Assembly: GCF_900302505.1 (NCBI RefSeq)
Contig: NZ_OMOJ01000001.1
Coordinates: 310,001 to 374,000, forward strand
Length of the DNA stretch: 64,000 nucleotides
Source of the DNA: Pseudoprimorskyibacter insulae
GTDB taxonomy: Bacteria; Pseudomonadota; Alphaproteobacteria; Rhodobacterales; Rhodobacteraceae
Direction: 5' to 3'
The notes beneath the pieces were generated by a model, which worked only from the letters and a program-made list of their open reading frames with translations, did not search any database and was not told the origin of the DNA. Position numbers and translations under genes: made by a program. Of the stretch, positions 1 through 15,408 are shown piece after piece. Position 1 is the stretch's first letter. Each line of letters starts with the position of its first letter.

Positions 1-1
1 C

Positions 2-193
2 GGTGCAATGGGTGACCAGGCCCTTGACCGGGCTGGTGTTGAAGCTGTGTCGAAGATGCCGTCGCGCGAGGAGCTTATTGCTTCGATCGTGGGCTGCATT
101 GGCGCACCTGCTGCAAACATCGCCGGCGCGATTGGCGCACCTGCTTCGAATATCGCAAGCATTCTTTCGACGATCGAAGAGAAAGCTGCGTAA
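2..193 (+). CDS. rplJ: 50S ribosomal protein L10 (uL10), 3' part only
   Basis: Only the last 63 residues are in the window; the gene begins upstream. uL10 anchors the L7/L12 stalk dimers on the large subunit and recruits translation factors. The visible part contains [20 protein letters not shown] followed by a second IGAPASNI segment. This is the amphipathic C-terminal helix that carries successive L12-dimer binding sites in alphaproteobacterial L10, and it ends with STIEEKAA. The stop codon is TAA at 191-193. rplL follows 74 nt downstream, the normal rplJ-rplL order, which supports the call despite the truncation. Confidence 0.9.
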   Translation, partial: GAMGDQALDRAGVEAVSKMPSREELIASIVGCIGAPAANIAGAIGAPASNIASILSTIEEKAA

Positions 194-267
194 GGCAACT
201 TATGAGATCTGCGTAGGGATTTACCCCCTGACGTTGGAACACATCAAAATACGGAAAGAGTCAAAAA

Positions 268-648
268 ATGGCTGATCTGAAGAAACTCGCAGAAGAAATC
301 GTTGGTCTGACCCTGCTCGAAGCACAAGAGCTGAAGACCATCCTGAAAGACGAATACGGCATCGAGCCCGCAGCTGGCGGCGCCGTCATGATGGCTGGCC
401 CGGCAGGCGACGCCGGTGGCGCAGCTGAGGAAGAAAAGACGGAATTCGACGTCATCCTCAAGTCGGCAGGCGACAAGAAGATCAACGTGATCAAAGAAGT
501 TCGCGGCATCACCGGTCTGGGCCTGAAAGAAGCCAAAGATCTGGTCGAAGCTGGCGGCAAAGCTGTCAAAGAAGGCGTCTCGAAAGAGGAAGCCGAGGAC
601 ATCAAAGCGAAGCTGGAAGCAGCTGGCGCCGAGATCGAACTCAAGTAA
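268..648 (+). CDS. rplL: 50S ribosomal protein L7/L12 (bL12)
   Basis: 126 residues, normal for the family. The N-terminal dimerisation helices (about 1-35, [20 protein letters not shown]) are followed by a Gly/Ala-rich hinge (about 40-56). The factor-binding C-terminal domain starts near KTEFDVIL and includes the conserved [20 protein letters not shown] helix-turn region. It forms the mobile stalk that recruits EF-Tu, EF-G and IF2. A purine-rich ribosome binding site (GGAAAGAG, 253-260) precedes the ATG. The gene is probably co-transcribed with rplJ. A hairpin follows, and rpoB starts about 510 nt downstream, so stalk proteins could be made in excess over polymerase. Confidence 0.97.
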   Translation: MADLKKLAEEIVGLTLLEAQELKTILKDEYGIEPAAGGAVMMAGPAGDAGGAAEEEKTEFDVILKSAGDKKINVIKEVRGITGLGLKEAKDLVEAGGKAVKEGVSKEEAEDIKAKLEAAGAEIELK

Positions 649-692
649 TCATCCTGTGCCGCGCATCTGCGCAGCACATCGGATTACAGTGG

Positions 693-724
693 CAAGCGCT
701 CCGTTCCGGGGCGCTTGTTGCGTT
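693..724 (+). terminator. Terminator or attenuator after rplL
   Basis: A 10-bp stem (CAAGCGCTCC at 693-702 with GGGGCGCTTG at 708-717, one T-G pair) with a 5-nt loop is followed by TTGCGTTT. The tail is only partly T-rich, so partial read-through into rpoB is likely. Confidence 0.55.
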
Positions 725-770
725 TAGGGGTTCCGCTCATGGCATGGCAGCTTGACCTTTTCACGGTTTT

Positions 771-799
771 TTGACATTCTGGCCGCCTGAGAAAATCAT
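771..799 (+). promoter_or_regulatory. Candidate promoter for rpoB
   Basis: TTGACA at 771-776, a 17-nt spacer and AATCAT at 794-799 (4 of 6 to consensus). The spacing matches the other promoters in this window. A start near 806 would give a leader of about 350 nt containing the two hairpins at 860-882 and 994-1015. Confidence 0.4.
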
Positions 800-1158
800 C
801 GCAAAGCCCGATTTGGGTCTTGCGCTCGTGACGTTCACCGAATATTCGGAAATCTCCTGCGGGTTCGACCGATTCGAACCCGTTCTGGTGTTTTGAATGG
901 CAGGGGGTCGCACACTTTAGCATCTGATACATCCCGTTTTACTGCCAAACATCGGAATATCCCCGACAATTTGGTCAGTGCCCCCGGCTTGGCAAGCTCC
1001 TTCGCGGAGGAGCTTTCCAAGGCAGGGATTTCCGGATCGAGTGGTGTGCGGTGGGACGCGCGCCGAGAATGGAGCCGGATCCAATTGCCGTCACTGAAGA
1101 GGCGCGCCGTGGCCCGACGGCGCGTGTCTCGACGAGATATCGAAAGGTGACATCTGTC

Positions 1159-5295
<4,137 letters not shown>

Positions 5296-5354
5296 TCGTC
5301 TTTCATCGGGGGCGGGCAGCGCTTGCCCCCGGCCACGCCAACTCGGAAGGTTTG

Positions 5355-6194
5355 ATGACCAATAGCCCGAACATTGCCTTGCTGACGGCCACTGTGACGC
5401 CGCCTGCCTGGGTTCCGAAGCTGATGCGTTCGGATCCGGCAGTGCGTCTTGGTGACTATTTGCAGGCGTTTCCGGTCTATCTGGATCATCTGGCCAATGG
5501 CACGTTTGATGCGCTGGTTCTGGTTGAAAACAGCGGCCACGATCTGAGCCAATTCGCCACTATGGCGAAGGACGCCGGATTGCAGGACCATGTCGACCTG
5601 ATCAGCTATGACGGCATGTCCACCGCGCCGAAGTCTGACCGGTTCTATGCTGAATGCAGCTTGCTGAAAGAGGCTCTGGTCCGGGCATCCCGTTTGACGG
5701 AAACGCCCGACGCCACCATCTGGAAGCTGACCGGGCGCTATGTCTTCGACAACCTGACCGAGGTGTTGCACGCGTTGCCCAAGGGCTATGACCTGTATCT
5801 GCATGATATGCGGCCGGGTCAGATTTCGGTGGTCTTCGGACTGGCCGGATTCCGTGCAGGCATCATGGCCGACGTTCTGGACCGGTTCCAGGCGCCCGCC
5901 TATGCCCGTGACTGCAACGAAAGCTATGTTCTGGCCCTGCTGGACCGTGGTGTGATGAACGATCTGCGCGTGGTGACCCGGTTTCCGGTCTCGCCCAAGA
6001 CCCGGTCGATCGCCGCGATCAGCAATCAGCCTTATGGCGAGGCTAAAGCCCGTATCAAGGACCAGTTGCGCGTGCTGAAGCGCAATCTGAACCCGTTCTA
6101 CGATTCACATGATCTGGTCTACGTGCCAGATATCGGCCGCATGATGCGGCGCAAGCTGGCAAAGGCGAAACGCTTTGAATTTGTCGAACCCTGA
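5355..6194 (+). CDS. Glycosyltransferase-like protein inserted between rpoB and rpoC
   Basis: 279 residues, function not established. No signal peptide or membrane segment is visible, so it is probably cytosolic. Segments such as ALVLVENSGHDLSQF, KSDRFYAECSLLKEAL and IWKLTGRYVFDNL resemble parts of nucleotide-sugar glycosyltransferase-like proteins from surface-polysaccharide loci, but no DXD motif is clear. The C-terminus is basic (RRKLAKAKRFEFVEP). ATG 5355 has GGAAGG at 5345-5350; an overlapping TTG at 5352 is too close to that site. It lies 59 nt after rpoB and 60 nt before rpoC on the same strand without a visible terminator, so it should be transcribed with both polymerase genes. The function assignment is weak; that it is a real gene is well supported. 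Confidence 0.75.
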   Translation: MTNSPNIALLTATVTPPAWVPKLMRSDPAVRLGDYLQAFPVYLDHLANGTFDALVLVENSGHDLSQFATMAKDAGLQDHVDLISYDGMSTAPKSDRFYAECSLLKEALVRASRLTETPDATIWKLTGRYVFDNLTEVLHALPKGYDLYLHDMRPGQISVVFGLAGFRAGIMADVLDRFQAPAYARDCNESYVLALLDRGVMNDLRVVTRFPVSPKTRSIAAISNQPYGEAKARIKDQLRVLKRNLNPFYDSHDLVYVPDIGRMMRRKLAKAKRFEFVEP

Positions 6195-6254
6195 CAATCT
6201 GACCCCAGCCCCGATCACCCAATTTCCCGCCCCCGCCCGCAAGAGGGACCCAAG

Positions 6255-9200
6255 ATGAACCAGGAACTGACCAACAACCCGTTCAACCCGCTGACCCCGC
6301 CGAAGGCGTTCGACGAGATCAAGGTCTCGCTGGCCTCGCCCGAGCGGATCCTGTCGTGGTCCTTCGGTGAGATCAAAAAGCCGGAAACCATCAACTACCG
6401 GACGTTCAAGCCGGAACGCGATGGCCTTTTCTGTGCCCGTATCTTTGGCCCGATCAAAGATTACGAATGCCTCTGCGGCAAATACAAGCGCATGAAGTAT
6501 CGCGGCGTTGTCTGCGAAAAATGCGGTGTCGAAGTCACGCTGCAAAAAGTGCGCCGCGAACGCATGGGCCACATCGAACTGGCCGCGCCCTGCGCCCATA
6601 TCTGGTTCCTCAAGTCGCTGCCGTCGCGCATCGGCCTGATGCTGGACATGACGCTGCGCGATCTGGAGCGTGTGCTGTACTTTGAAAACTACGTTGTGAT
6701 CGAGCCGGGTCTGACGGACCTGCAATACGGCCAGATGCTCAACGAAGAAGAGTTCATGGACGCCCAGGACCAGTACGGCATGGACGCCTTCACCGCCAAT
6801 ATCGGCGCTGAAGCGATCCGTGAAATGCTGGCCAACATCGATCTGGAAGCCGAAGCCGACCGCCTGCGCGAAGAGCTGAAGGAAGCCACGGGCGAATTGA
6901 AGCCCAAGAAGATCATCAAGCGCCTGAAGGTCGTTGAATCCTTCCTGGAATCGGGCAACCGCCCCGAGTGGATGGTTCTGACCGTGATCCCCGTGATCCC
7001 GCCAGAACTGCGCCCGCTGGTTCCGCTGGATGGTGGCCGCTTTGCGACCTCTGACCTGAACGACCTGTACCGCCGCGTCATCAACCGGAACAACCGTCTG
7101 AAGCGCCTGATTGAACTGCGCGCGCCTGACATCATCGTCCGTAACGAAAAGCGGATGCTGCAGGAATCGGTTGACGCATTGTTCGACAACGGCCGCCGTG
7201 GCCGCGTCATCACTGGCGCCAACAAGCGCCCGCTGAAGTCGCTGTCGGACATGCTGAAAGGTAAGCAGGGCCGTTTCCGTCAGAACCTTTTGGGCAAGCG
7301 CGTCGACTTCTCGGGTCGTTCGGTCATTGTGACCGGCCCCGAACTGAAGCTGCACCAGTGCGGTCTGCCGAAGAAGATGGCGCTCGAATTGTTCAAGCCG
7401 TTCATCTATTCGCGCCTTGAAGCCAAAGGTCTGTCTTCGACCGTGAAGCAGGCCAAGAAGCTGGTCGAAAAAGAACGTCCCGAAGTGTGGGATATCCTCG
7501 ATGAGGTGATCCGCGAACACCCCGTCATGCTGAACCGTGCGCCGACGCTGCACCGTCTTGGCATTCAGGCGTTCGAACCCAAGCTGATCGAAGGCAAAGC
7601 CATCCAGCTGCACCCGCTGGTCTGTTCGGCGTTCAACGCTGACTTCGATGGCGACCAGATGGCCGTTCACGTTCCGTTGTCGCTGGAAGCGCAGTTGGAA
7701 GCCCGTGTTCTGATGATGTCGACGAACAACGTTCTGTCGCCCGCAAACGGCGCACCGATCATCGTTCCGTCGCAGGATATGATTCTGGGTCTCTACTACG
7801 TGACCATCATGCGCGAAGGCATGAAGGGCGAAGGCATGGTCTTCTCGTCGATCGAGGAAGTCGAGCACGCCCTGAACGCTGGCGAAGTGCACTTGCATAC
7901 CAAGATCACGGCCCGCGTGCCGCAGATCGACGAAGACGGCATGGAAGTCATCAAGCGCTATGAAACCACGCCTGGCCGCGTGCGTCTGGGCGCGTTGCTG
8001 CCGCAGAACGCCAAGGCTCCGTTTGACCTGGTCAACACGCTGCTGCGTAAGAAAGACGTGCAGCGCGTCATCGACACCGTCTACCGTTACTGCGGTCAGA
8101 AAGAGTCGGTCATCTTCTGTGACCAGATCATGTCGATGGGCTTCAAAGAAGCGTTCAAGGCGGGCATTTCGTTCGGTAAGGACGACATGGTTGTGCCCGA
8201 CAACAAGTGGACCATCGTCGATGACACCCGCGAGCAGGTGAAAGACTTTGAACAGCAGTACATGGACGGCCTGATCACTCAGGGCGAAAAGTACAACAAA
8301 GTTGTCGACGCCTGGTCGAAGTGTAACGACAAAGTCACCGAAGCCATGATGAGCACGATCTCGGCTGCCAAGCATGACGAAGCGGGCGCGGAAATGGAAC
8401 CGAACTCGGTTTACATGATGGCCCACTCCGGTGCGCGTGGCTCGGTTACGCAGATGAAGCAGCTGGGCGGGATGCGCGGCCTGATGGCAAAGCCGAACGG
8501 CGACATCATCGAAACGCCGATCATCTCGAACTTTAAAGAAGGCCTGACGGTTCTTGAGTACTTCAACTCGACCCACGGCGCACGTAAGGGTCTGTCGGAT
8601 ACGGCACTTAAGACGGCGAACTCGGGTTACCTGACCCGTCGTCTGGTGGACGTGGCGCAGGACTGCATCGTTCGTCTGAAGGATTGCGGCACCGACAATG
8701 CGATCACCGCCGAAGCGGCTGTGAACGACGGTGAAGTCGTTGCATCGCTGGGCGAACGCATTCTGGGCCGTGTTGCTGCCGAAGACATCAAGCGTCCGGG
8801 CACTGATGAGATCATCATCAAGCTGGACACGCTGATCGACGAACGTATGGCCGACGCGGTCGAAGAAGCCGGTGTTGCCACCGCGCGTATTCGCTCGCCG
8901 CTGACCTGTGAGGCCGAAGAGGGCGTCTGCGCCATGTGCTATGGTCGTGACCTTGCACGCGGTACGATGGTCAACACTGGCGAAGCTGTCGGCATCATCG
9001 CCGCGCAGTCGATTGGTGAACCGGGCACGCAGCTGACGATGCGGACGTTCCACATCGGCGGCGTTGCACAGGGTGGCCAGCAGTCGTTCCAAGAAGCCAA
9101 CCAGGAAGGCATCATTTCGTTCGAAGGTGAAAACACCATCGAGAACGTCAACGGTGAAACACTGGTTCTGGGCCGGAACATGAAGCTGCTGATCCAGGAT

Positions 9201-10502
9201 GAGCAGGGCGAAGAACGTGCCAGCTTCAAGCTGGGCTACGGCTCCAAGCTGTTCGTCAAGGCCGGTGACAAGATCGAGCGCGGCGGCAAACTGTTCGAAT
9301 GGGATCCCTATACCCTGCCGATCATCGCCGAAAAGGACGGTGTGGTGAAACACGTCGACCTGGTGAACGGTGTTGCCGTGCGCGAAGTGACCGACGATGC
9401 GACGGGCATGACCCAGAAGATCGTGACCGACTGGCGTGCTGCGCCCAAAGGCAACGAGCTGAAGCCGGAAATCATTCTGGTCGATGGCAATGGTGAACCG
9501 GTCCGCAACGCGGCTGGCAACCCTGTCACCTACCCGATGTCGGTAGATGCAATTCTGTCGTGCGAAGATGGTCAGGACATCAAGGCCGGTGACGTTGTCG
9601 CTCGTATCCCGCGCGAAGGCGCGAAGACGAAAGACATTACCGGTGGTCTGCCGCGTGTGGCCGAACTGTTCGAAGCACGTCGTCCGAAAGACCACGCAAT
9701 CATCGCGGAAATCGATGGTTACGTGCGCTTTGGTCGCGACTACAAGAACAAGCGCCGCATCACGATCGAGCCGTCGGACGAAACGATGGAGCCCGTGGAA
9801 TACATGGTGCCCAAGGGCAAGCACATCCCGGTGGTCGAAGGCGACTATGTCCAGAAGGGCGATTACATCATGGACGGCAACCCTGCGCCGCATGACATCC
9901 TCGCCATCATGGGCATCGAAGCGCTGGCAAACTACATGATCGACGAAGTGCAGGACGTGTACCGACTGCAAGGCGTGAAGATCAACGACAAGCACGTCGA
10001 AGTGATCGTGCGCCAGATGCTGCAAAAGTGGGAAATCCTTGATAGCGGCGACACCACGCTGCTGAAGGGTGAACATGTCGACAAGGCCGAATTCGACGCC
10101 GCCAACGAAAAGGCGATTTCGAAGAATGGCCGTCCGGCACAGGGCCAGCCGATCCTTCTGGGGATCACCAAAGCCTCGCTCCAGACGCGTTCGTTCATCT
10201 CGGCGGCATCGTTCCAGGAAACCACCCGCGTTCTGACCGAAGCATCGGTTCAGGGCAAAAGGGACAAGCTGGTTGGCCTGAAAGAGAACGTCATCGTGGG
10301 CCGTCTGATCCCTGCCGGGACCGGTGGTGCAACCCAGCGCGTTCGCCGCATCGCCGCAGATCGCGACAATATCGTGATCGAGGCACGCCGCGACGAAGCC
10401 CAGGCCGCTGTTGCCTTGGCGGCGCCAGAAATGTCGGACGACGTGATCGGTGGCGATGAATTCGACACGCTGATCGTGGATACGCCCGAAAGCCGCGATT
10501 GA
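6255..10502 (+). CDS. rpoC: DNA-directed RNA polymerase subunit beta'
   Basis: 1415 residues, a normal length. The N-terminal zinc ribbon uses Cys72, Cys74, Cys87 and Cys90. The catalytic Mg2+ loop NADFDGDQM lies near residues 461-469, and a second zinc site ([11 protein letters not shown]) near residue 885 is followed by the trigger-loop region with [16 protein letters not shown]. The start ATG has AAGAGGGA at 6241-6248. It forms the catalytic clamp of core RNA polymerase. A strong intrinsic terminator follows 21 nt after the stop codon, ending the rpoB-rpoC transcript before the str operon. Confidence 0.97.
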   Translation: MNQELTNNPFNPLTPPKAFDEIKVSLASPERILSWSFGEIKKPETINYRTFKPERDGLFCARIFGPIKDYECLCGKYKRMKYRGVVCEKCGVEVTLQKVRRERMGHIELAAPCAHIWFLKSLPSRIGLMLDMTLRDLERVLYFENYVVIEPGLTDLQYGQMLNEEEFMDAQDQYGMDAFTANIGAEAIREMLANIDLEAEADRLREELKEATGELKPKKIIKRLKVVESFLESGNRPEWMVLTVIPVIPPELRPLVPLDGGRFATSDLNDLYRRVINRNNRLKRLIELRAPDIIVRNEKRMLQESVDALFDNGRRGRVITGANKRPLKSLSDMLKGKQGRFRQNLLGKRVDFSGRSVIVTGPELKLHQCGLPKKMALELFKPFIYSRLEAKGLSSTVKQAKKLVEKERPEVWDILDEVIREHPVMLNRAPTLHRLGIQAFEPKLIEGKAIQLHPLVCSAFNADFDGDQMAVHVPLSLEAQLEARVLMMSTNNVLSPANGAPIIVPSQDMILGLYYVTIMREGMKGEGMVFSSIEEVEHALNAGEVHLHTKITARVPQIDEDGMEVIKRYETTPGRVRLGALLPQNAKAPFDLVNTLLRKKDVQRVIDTVYRYCGQKESVIFCDQIMSMGFKEAFKAGISFGKDDMVVPDNKWTIVDDTREQVKDFEQQYMDGLITQGEKYNKVVDAWSKCNDKVTEAMMSTISAAKHDEAGAEMEPNSVYMMAHSGARGSVTQMKQLGGMRGLMAKPNGDIIETPIISNFKEGLTVLEYFNSTHGARKGLSDTALKTANSGYLTRRLVDVAQDCIVRLKDCGTDNAITAEAAVNDGEVVASLGERILGRVAAEDIKRPGTDEIIIKLDTLIDERMADAVEEAGVATARIRSPLTCEAEEGVCAMCYGRDLARGTMVNTGEAVGIIAAQSIGEPGTQLTMRTFHIGGVAQGGQQSFQEANQEGIISFEGENTIENVNGETLVLGRNMKLLIQDEQGEERASFKLGYGSKLFVKAGDKIERGGKLFEWDPYTLPIIAEKDGVVKHVDLVNGVAVREVTDDATGMTQKIVTDWRAAPKGNELKPEIILVDGNGEPVRNAAGNPVTYPMSVDAILSCEDGQDIKAGDVVARIPREGAKTKDITGGLPRVAELFEARRPKDHAIIAEIDGYVRFGRDYKNKRRITIEPSDETMEPVEYMVPKGKHIPVVEGDYVQKGDYIMDGNPAPHDILAIMGIEALANYMIDEVQDVYRLQGVKINDKHVEVIVRQMLQKWEILDSGDTTLLKGEHVDKAEFDAANEKAISKNGRPAQGQPILLGITKASLQTRSFISAASFQETTRVLTEASVQGKRDKLVGLKENVIVGRLIPAGTGGATQRVRRIAADRDNIVIEARRDEAQAAVALAAPEMSDDVIGGDEFDTLIVDTPESRD

Positions 10503-10522
10503 TCGCAGCTGAGTGATTGAAC

Positions 10523-10555
10523 AGGCCCCGGTGCAGCGATGCGCCGGGGCCTTTC
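10523..10555 (+). terminator. Intrinsic terminator of rpoC
   Basis: Perfect 9-bp stem AGGCCCCGG (10523-10531) with CCGGGGCCT (10544-10552), followed by TTCGCTT. It is placed 20 nt after the rpoC stop codon. Confidence 0.8.
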
Positions 10556-10799
10556 GCTTGGGGCAGGGGGCGTCTCAGCGGCCCCTGTGGCGGCGCTCGG
10601 GCGGTTTTGCAGATGGTCTAGGCTACGGCTGAATCGCCCCTCAGCGTGCCGCGCAGTGGCGTTCGTGCGCGCCCGGAAATTTCGGCGAAAAAAGTGGCAT
10701 CTGCCTGTCGCATTTGCCATTGCAACTCGCTGAAATTTGGTCTGAAAGGCGGCACCGGAGATGAGATCCGCCTGTCTGGCCAGCAACGGACAGGAACAG

Positions 10800-10828
10800 T
10801 TGACAAGCCCTCCGACTCCCCCTATACG
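10800..10828 (+). promoter_or_regulatory. Candidate sigma70 promoter of rpsL-rpsG-fusA-tuf
   Basis: Consensus TTGACA at 10800-10805, exactly 17 nt, then TATACG at 10823-10828. It is the best promoter match in the window, as expected for the str operon. The predicted start near 10835 leaves a leader of about 250 nt. Confidence 0.7.
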
Positions 10829-11087
10829 CCCGCTATCTCGGCGAGCGGGGGGAAACCCCTTAGCCTGACACCAGTTCTGAAGCGGTCACGATCCGGGCCT
10901 AGCCCCGATCCTCTGGACACCCACCGCGTCGCTCCGGAAAGAGGGGCGAATGCGGTTTTTTGCGTCGTTTAATCGCGGCGGCTTTGACTGGACCAGAGGG
11001 CGTCTCGTGGACGCACGGGCGCCGAAAATTTTAACCGCATGGAGACCGTGCACCACAGATGTGAGCTTACACGGGGATTAAACCGGA

Positions 11088-11459
11088 ATGCCAACGATCC
11101 AACAGCTGATCCGCAAGCCGCGGCAGCCCAAAGTCAAGCGCTCGAAGTCGATGCACCTCGAGCAGTGCCCCCAGAAGCGTGGCGTATGTACACGCGTCTA
11201 CACCACGACCCCGAAGAAGCCGAACTCGGCTATGCGGAAAGTCGCCAAGGTGCGTCTGACCAACGGCTTCGAGGTTATCAGCTATATTCCGGGCGAGAGC
11301 CACAACCTCCAGGAGCACTCGGTTGTGCTTATCCGTGGCGGTCGTGTAAAAGACCTTCCCGGCGTTCGTTACCACATCCTGCGCGGTGTTCTTGACACCC
11401 AGGGCGTTAAAGACCGTAAGCAACGTCGCTCGAAGTACGGCGCGAAGCGTCCGAAGTAA
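11088..11459 (+). CDS. rpsL: 30S ribosomal protein S12 (uS12)
   Basis: 123 residues. It sits at the decoding centre of the small subunit. The conserved loops [20 protein letters not shown] and [18 protein letters not shown] are unchanged, including the lysines (positions equivalent to 43 and 88) where streptomycin-resistance changes occur, so the allele looks wild type. It is the first gene of the str operon and rpsG follows after 12 nt. Confidence 0.98.
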   Translation: MPTIQQLIRKPRQPKVKRSKSMHLEQCPQKRGVCTRVYTTTPKKPNSAMRKVAKVRLTNGFEVISYIPGESHNLQEHSVVLIRGGRVKDLPGVRYHILRGVLDTQGVKDRKQRRSKYGAKRPK

Positions 11460-11471
11460 GAGGATCTATAA

Positions 11472-11942
<471 letters not shown>

Positions 11943-11972
11943 CTCCACTCCTCCACCCAAGGGCTGCACATT

Positions 11973-14096
11973 ATGGCACGCGAATATCCTCTCAACCGGT
12001 ACCGCAACTTCGGTATCATGGCACACATCGACGCAGGGAAAACCACCTGCTCGGAGCGTATCCTGTATTACACCGGCAAGTCGCACAACATCGGTGAGGT
12101 GCACGATGGTGCAGCCACCATGGACTGGATGGAGCAGGAGCAGGAACGCGGGATCACCATCACCTCGGCGGCAACGACCACTTTCTGGCAGCGCCAGGAA
12201 GAGCCGACCGCAGATGGTACTTCCGACACCAAATACCGCATGAACATCATCGACACCCCCGGCCACGTGGACTTCACGATTGAAGTCGAACGTTCCCTGG
12301 CGGTTCTCGATGGTGCCGTTTGCGTTCTGGACGCAAACGCAGGTGTTGAACCCCAGACCGAAACCGTGTGGCGTCAGGCTGACCGCTACAAGGTTCCGCG
12401 GATCGTGTTCGTTAACAAAATGGACAAGATCGGCGCTGACTTCTTCAACTGCGTTCGCATGATCGAAGACCGCACCGGCGCACGCGCTGTTCCGGTTGCG
12501 CTGCCGATCGGTGCCGAGTCGGAGCTGGAAGGTCAGGTTGACCTGATCACCATGGAAGAGTGGGTCTGGAAAGGCGAAGATCTGGGCGCGTCCTGGGTCA
12601 AGCAGCCGATCCGTGACGAGCTGAAAGACGTCGCCGACGAATGGCGCGCCAAGATGGTTGAAGCCGCTGTCGAAGAAGACGACGACGCGATGGAAGCCTA
12701 TCTGGAAGGCGAAGAGCCCGATGTTGACACCCTGCGCAAACTGCTGCGCAAGGGCACCCTGGCGCTGCACTTCGTGCCGGTTCTCGGCGGTTCGGCGTTC
12801 AAGAACAAAGGCGTTCAGCCGCTGCTCAACGCTGTGATCGACTTCCTGCCCAGCCCGCTGGACGTTGTTGATTACATGGGCTTTAAGCCGGGCGACGAAG
12901 AAGAAACCCGTGACATCGCGCGTCGCGCAGACGACAACATGGCCTTTGCTGGCCTGGCGTTCAAAATCATGAACGACCCGTTTGTTGGCTCGCTGACCTT
13001 CACCCGCATCTATTCGGGCGTGATGAAGAAGGGCGACCAGCTTCTGAACTCGACCAAAGGCAAGCGTGAACGCGTTGGCCGTATGATGATGATGCACTCG
13101 AACAACCGCGAGGAAATCGAGGAAGCATTCGCAGGCGACATCATCGCGCTGGCGGGTCTGAAAGACACCACCACCGGTGACACGCTGTGCGATCCGAAAG
13201 ATCCGGTCGTTCTGGAAACCATGACCTTCCCCGAGCCGGTGATCGAAATCGCCGTCGAGCCGAAGACAAAAGGCGACCAGGAAAAGATGTCGGCTGGCCT
13301 TGCCCGTCTGGCAGCAGAAGACCCGTCCTTCCGCGTCGAAACCGATCTGGAATCGGGTCAGACCATCATGAAGGGCATGGGCGAACTTCACCTGGACATC
13401 CTGGTGGACCGTCTGCGCCGCGAATTCAAAGTGGAAGCCAACATCGGTGCACCGCAGGTGGCTTACCGCGAAACCATTTCGCACGAGGTCGAGCACACCT
13501 ACACCCACAAGAAACAGTCGGGTGGTTCGGGTCAGTTCGCGGAAGTCAAGATCATCATCACCCCGACCGAAGCCGGCGAAGGCTATTCGTTCGAAAGCCG
13601 CATCGTTGGTGGTGCCGTTCCGAAAGAATACATCCCGGGCGTCGAAAAGGGTATCAAGTCGGTCATGGACTCCGGTCCGCTGGCGGGCTTCCCGGTTATC
13701 GACTTCAAGGTTGCTCTGATCGACGGTAAGTTCCACGACGTTGACTCCAGCGTTCTGGCGTTCGAAATCGCTGCACGTATGGCGATGCGCGAAGGCATGA
13801 AGAAAGCTGGCGCGAAGTTGCTGGAACCGATCATGAAGGTCGAAGTGATCACGCCGGAAGACTACACCGGTTCGATCATCGGCGATCTGACCTCGCGTCG
13901 TGGCCAGGTGTCCGGTCAGGATCAGCGCGGCAACGCGATTGCCATCGCGGCCTTCGTTCCGCTGGCAAACATGTTCGGCTACATCAACAACCTGCGTTCG
14001 ATGTCCTCGGGCCGCGCCCAGTTCTCGATGCAGTTTGACCACTACGATCCGGTTCCGCAGAACATCTCGGACGAGATCCAGGCAAAATACGCATAA
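11973..14096 (+). CDS. fusA: Elongation factor G
   Basis: 707 residues. The GTPase motifs are [15 protein letters not shown] (P-loop, about residues 16-30), DTPGHVDF and [10 protein letters not shown], followed by domains II-V ending in the [19 protein letters not shown]-terminus. It catalyses translocation and, with RRF, ribosome recycling. It is the third gene of the str operon. The spacer to tuf holds a pair of inverted hairpin repeats rather than a terminator. Confidence 0.98.
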   Translation: MAREYPLNRYRNFGIMAHIDAGKTTCSERILYYTGKSHNIGEVHDGAATMDWMEQEQERGITITSAATTTFWQRQEEPTADGTSDTKYRMNIIDTPGHVDFTIEVERSLAVLDGAVCVLDANAGVEPQTETVWRQADRYKVPRIVFVNKMDKIGADFFNCVRMIEDRTGARAVPVALPIGAESELEGQVDLITMEEWVWKGEDLGASWVKQPIRDELKDVADEWRAKMVEAAVEEDDDAMEAYLEGEEPDVDTLRKLLRKGTLALHFVPVLGGSAFKNKGVQPLLNAVIDFLPSPLDVVDYMGFKPGDEEETRDIARRADDNMAFAGLAFKIMNDPFVGSLTFTRIYSGVMKKGDQLLNSTKGKRERVGRMMMMHSNNREEIEEAFAGDIIALAGLKDTTTGDTLCDPKDPVVLETMTFPEPVIEIAVEPKTKGDQEKMSAGLARLAAEDPSFRVETDLESGQTIMKGMGELHLDILVDRLRREFKVEANIGAPQVAYRETISHEVEHTYTHKKQSGGSGQFAEVKIIITPTEAGEGYSFESRIVGGAVPKEYIPGVEKGIKSVMDSGPLAGFPVIDFKVALIDGKFHDVDSSVLAFEIAARMAMREGMKKAGAKLLEPIMKVEVITPEDYTGSIIGDLTSRRGQVSGQDQRGNAIAIAAFVPLANMFGYINNLRSMSSGRAQFSMQFDHYDPVPQNISDEIQAKYA

Positions 14097-14103
14097 CCCG
14101 GGT

Positions 14104-14156
14104 GGCGGGGTGAACCCCGCCCTACCCACCACCGTAGGGTGGGGCGCAGCCCCACC
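14104..14156. repeat. Inverted pair of GTAGGG-type hairpin repeats (copy 1) between fusA and tuf
   Basis: Two hairpins back to back. The first (14104-14121, GGCGGGG with CCCCGCC) reads, on the - strand from 14125, GTAGGGCGGGG then a loop then CCCCGCC. The second (14134-14156) reads GTAGGGTGGGGC then GCA then GCCCCACC on the + strand. Related elements occur at 15371, 17732, 26548 and 34791. The tuf ribosome binding site starts only 13 nt later. Confidence 0.75.
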
Positions 14157-14183
14157 ATCCGCATACGAAAAAGGAGCCTACCT

Positions 14184-15359
14184 ATGGGTAAGGAAAAGTT
14201 TGAGCGCGGTAAACCGCACTGCAACATCGGCACGATCGGCCACGTTGACCACGGCAAGACGACGCTGACGGCTGCGATCACCAAGTACTTTGGTGACTTC
14301 AAAGCGTACGATCAGATCGACGGCGCCCCGGAAGAGAAAGCACGCGGGATCACGATCTCGACGGCGCACGTTGAGTATGAAACCGAAGCACGTCACTACG
14401 CGCACGTCGACTGCCCCGGCCACGCTGACTATGTTAAGAACATGATCACCGGTGCTGCGCAGATGGACGGCGCGATCCTGGTTGTGAACGCAGCTGACGG
14501 CCCGATGCCGCAGACCCGCGAGCACATCCTGCTGGGCCGTCAGGTTGGCATCCCGGCGATGGTTGTCTTCATGAACAAAGTCGACCAGGTTGACGACGAA
14601 GAGCTTCTGGAGCTCGTCGAGATGGAAATCCGTGAGCTTCTGAGCGAATACGATTTCCCGGGCGACGACATTCCCGTGATCGCGGGTTCGGCTCTGCACG
14701 CCATGAACGGCACCGAGCCGCAGATCGGCGAAGAGAAGATCAAAGAACTGATGGCCGCTGTTGATGAGTACATCCCGCAGCCGGCACGTGCGATCGACCA
14801 GCCGTTCCTGATGCCGATCGAAGACGTGTTCTCGATCTCGGGCCGTGGTACGGTTGTGACCGGCCGTGTTGAGCGCGGTGTGATCAACGTTGGCGACACC
14901 ATCGAAATCGTTGGTATCAAAGACACGCAGACCACCACCTGTACCGGTGTTGAAATGTTCCGCAAGCTGCTGGATCGCGGTGAAGCCGGCGACAACATCG
15001 GCGCCCTGCTGCGCGGCATCGACCGTGAGAAGGTTGAGCGCGGCCAGGTTCTGTGTAAGCCGGGTTCGGTGAACCCGCACACCAAGTTCGAAGCCGAAGC
15101 CTACATCCTGACCAAGGAAGAGGGTGGCCGTCACACGCCGTTCTTCGCGAACTACCGTCCGCAGTTCTACTTCCGGACCACCGACGTGACCGGCACGGTT
15201 ATCCTGCCCGAAGGCACCGAGATGGTAATGCCGGGCGACAACCTGAAGTTCACCGTTGAGCTGATCGCCCCGATCGCGATGGAAGAACAGCTGCGCTTCG
15301 CTATCCGCGAAGGCGGCCGCACCGTTGGTTCGGGCGTCGTCTCCAAAGTCCTCGCTTAA
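14184..15359 (+). CDS. tuf: Elongation factor Tu
   Basis: 391 residues from ATG 14184, preceded by AAAGGAG (14169-14175); an in-frame ATG at 14139 falls inside the repeat and is rejected as a start. G motifs: [14 protein letters not shown] (P-loop), [16 protein letters not shown] and SALHAMNG. Domains II and III end with [13 protein letters not shown]. It delivers aminoacyl-tRNA to the ribosomal A site. It is the last gene of the str operon, followed by a repeat and a strong terminator. Many alphaproteobacteria have a second tuf copy elsewhere; none is in this window. Confidence 0.98.
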   Translation: MGKEKFERGKPHCNIGTIGHVDHGKTTLTAAITKYFGDFKAYDQIDGAPEEKARGITISTAHVEYETEARHYAHVDCPGHADYVKNMITGAAQMDGAILVVNAADGPMPQTREHILLGRQVGIPAMVVFMNKVDQVDDEELLELVEMEIRELLSEYDFPGDDIPVIAGSALHAMNGTEPQIGEEKIKELMAAVDEYIPQPARAIDQPFLMPIEDVFSISGRGTVVTGRVERGVINVGDTIEIVGIKDTQTTTCTGVEMFRKLLDRGEAGDNIGALLRGIDREKVERGQVLCKPGSVNPHTKFEAEAYILTKEEGGRHTPFFANYRPQFYFRTTDVTGTVILPEGTEMVMPGDNLKFTVELIAPIAMEEQLRFAIREGGRTVGSGVVSKVLA

Positions 15360-15370
15360 TTTCGATGGCT

Positions 15371-15393
15371 GTAGGGTGGGTTTTCAACCCACC
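15371..15393 (+). repeat. GTAGGG-type hairpin repeat (copy 2), after tuf
   Basis: GTAGGGTGGGTT, a 3-nt loop, then AACCCACC; the 8-bp stem is perfect. + orientation, 11 nt after the tuf stop codon. Confidence 0.75.
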
Positions 15394-15408
15394 TCGCGAC
15401 AAGATCAG

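Larger units (their letters stand above)
649..1158. other. rplL-rpoB intergenic leader region
   Basis: 510 bases with no convincing gene. They hold a terminator-like hairpin after rplL (693-724), a candidate promoter (771-799), a perfect 9-bp hairpin (860-882, CGGGTTCGA with TCGAACCCG) and a perfect 8-bp hairpin (994-1015, AAGCTCCT with AGGAGCTT) upstream of rpoB. Neither downstream hairpin has a U-tract, so they look like leader or processing structures rather than terminators. In E. coli the rplL-rpoB spacer carries an attenuator and an RNase III site; a similar role here is inference. Confidence 0.6.
10503..11087. other. rpoC-rpsL intergenic region with str operon leader
   Basis: 585 bases without a supportable gene. 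They contain the rpoC terminator (10523-10555), about 245 bases in which I see nothing, a strong candidate promoter (10800-10828) and a leader of about 250 nt. Just downstream of the promoter CCCGCT (10829-10834) can pair with AGCGGG (10844-10849), so the 5' end is probably structured. A second small pairing (CCGTG with CACGG) lies about 20-40 nt before rpsL. In E. coli the str operon is controlled by S7 at the rpsL-rpsG junction; there is no sign here of which protein, if any, regulates this leader. Confidence 0.6.

Noticed and set aside
861-881. GGGTTCGA...TCGAACCC as a possible tRNA remnant
   Set aside because: The string resembles a T-arm, but there is no acceptor, D-arm or anticodon arm around it; it is a simple perfect hairpin.
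6105-10076. A 1323-codon open frame antisense to rpoC
   Set aside because: Same codon-bias artefact; the predicted protein is His/Val/Asp-rich low-information sequence typical of antisense frames.
10646-10972. A 108-codon open frame in the rpoC-rpsL gap
   Set aside because: It crosses the strong rpsL promoter, has no ribosome binding site and resembles no known protein.
14139-14183. Earlier in-frame start for tuf at 14139
   Set aside because: It lies inside the hairpin repeat and would add a tail not found in EF-Tu; ATG 14184 has a near-perfect ribosome binding site.
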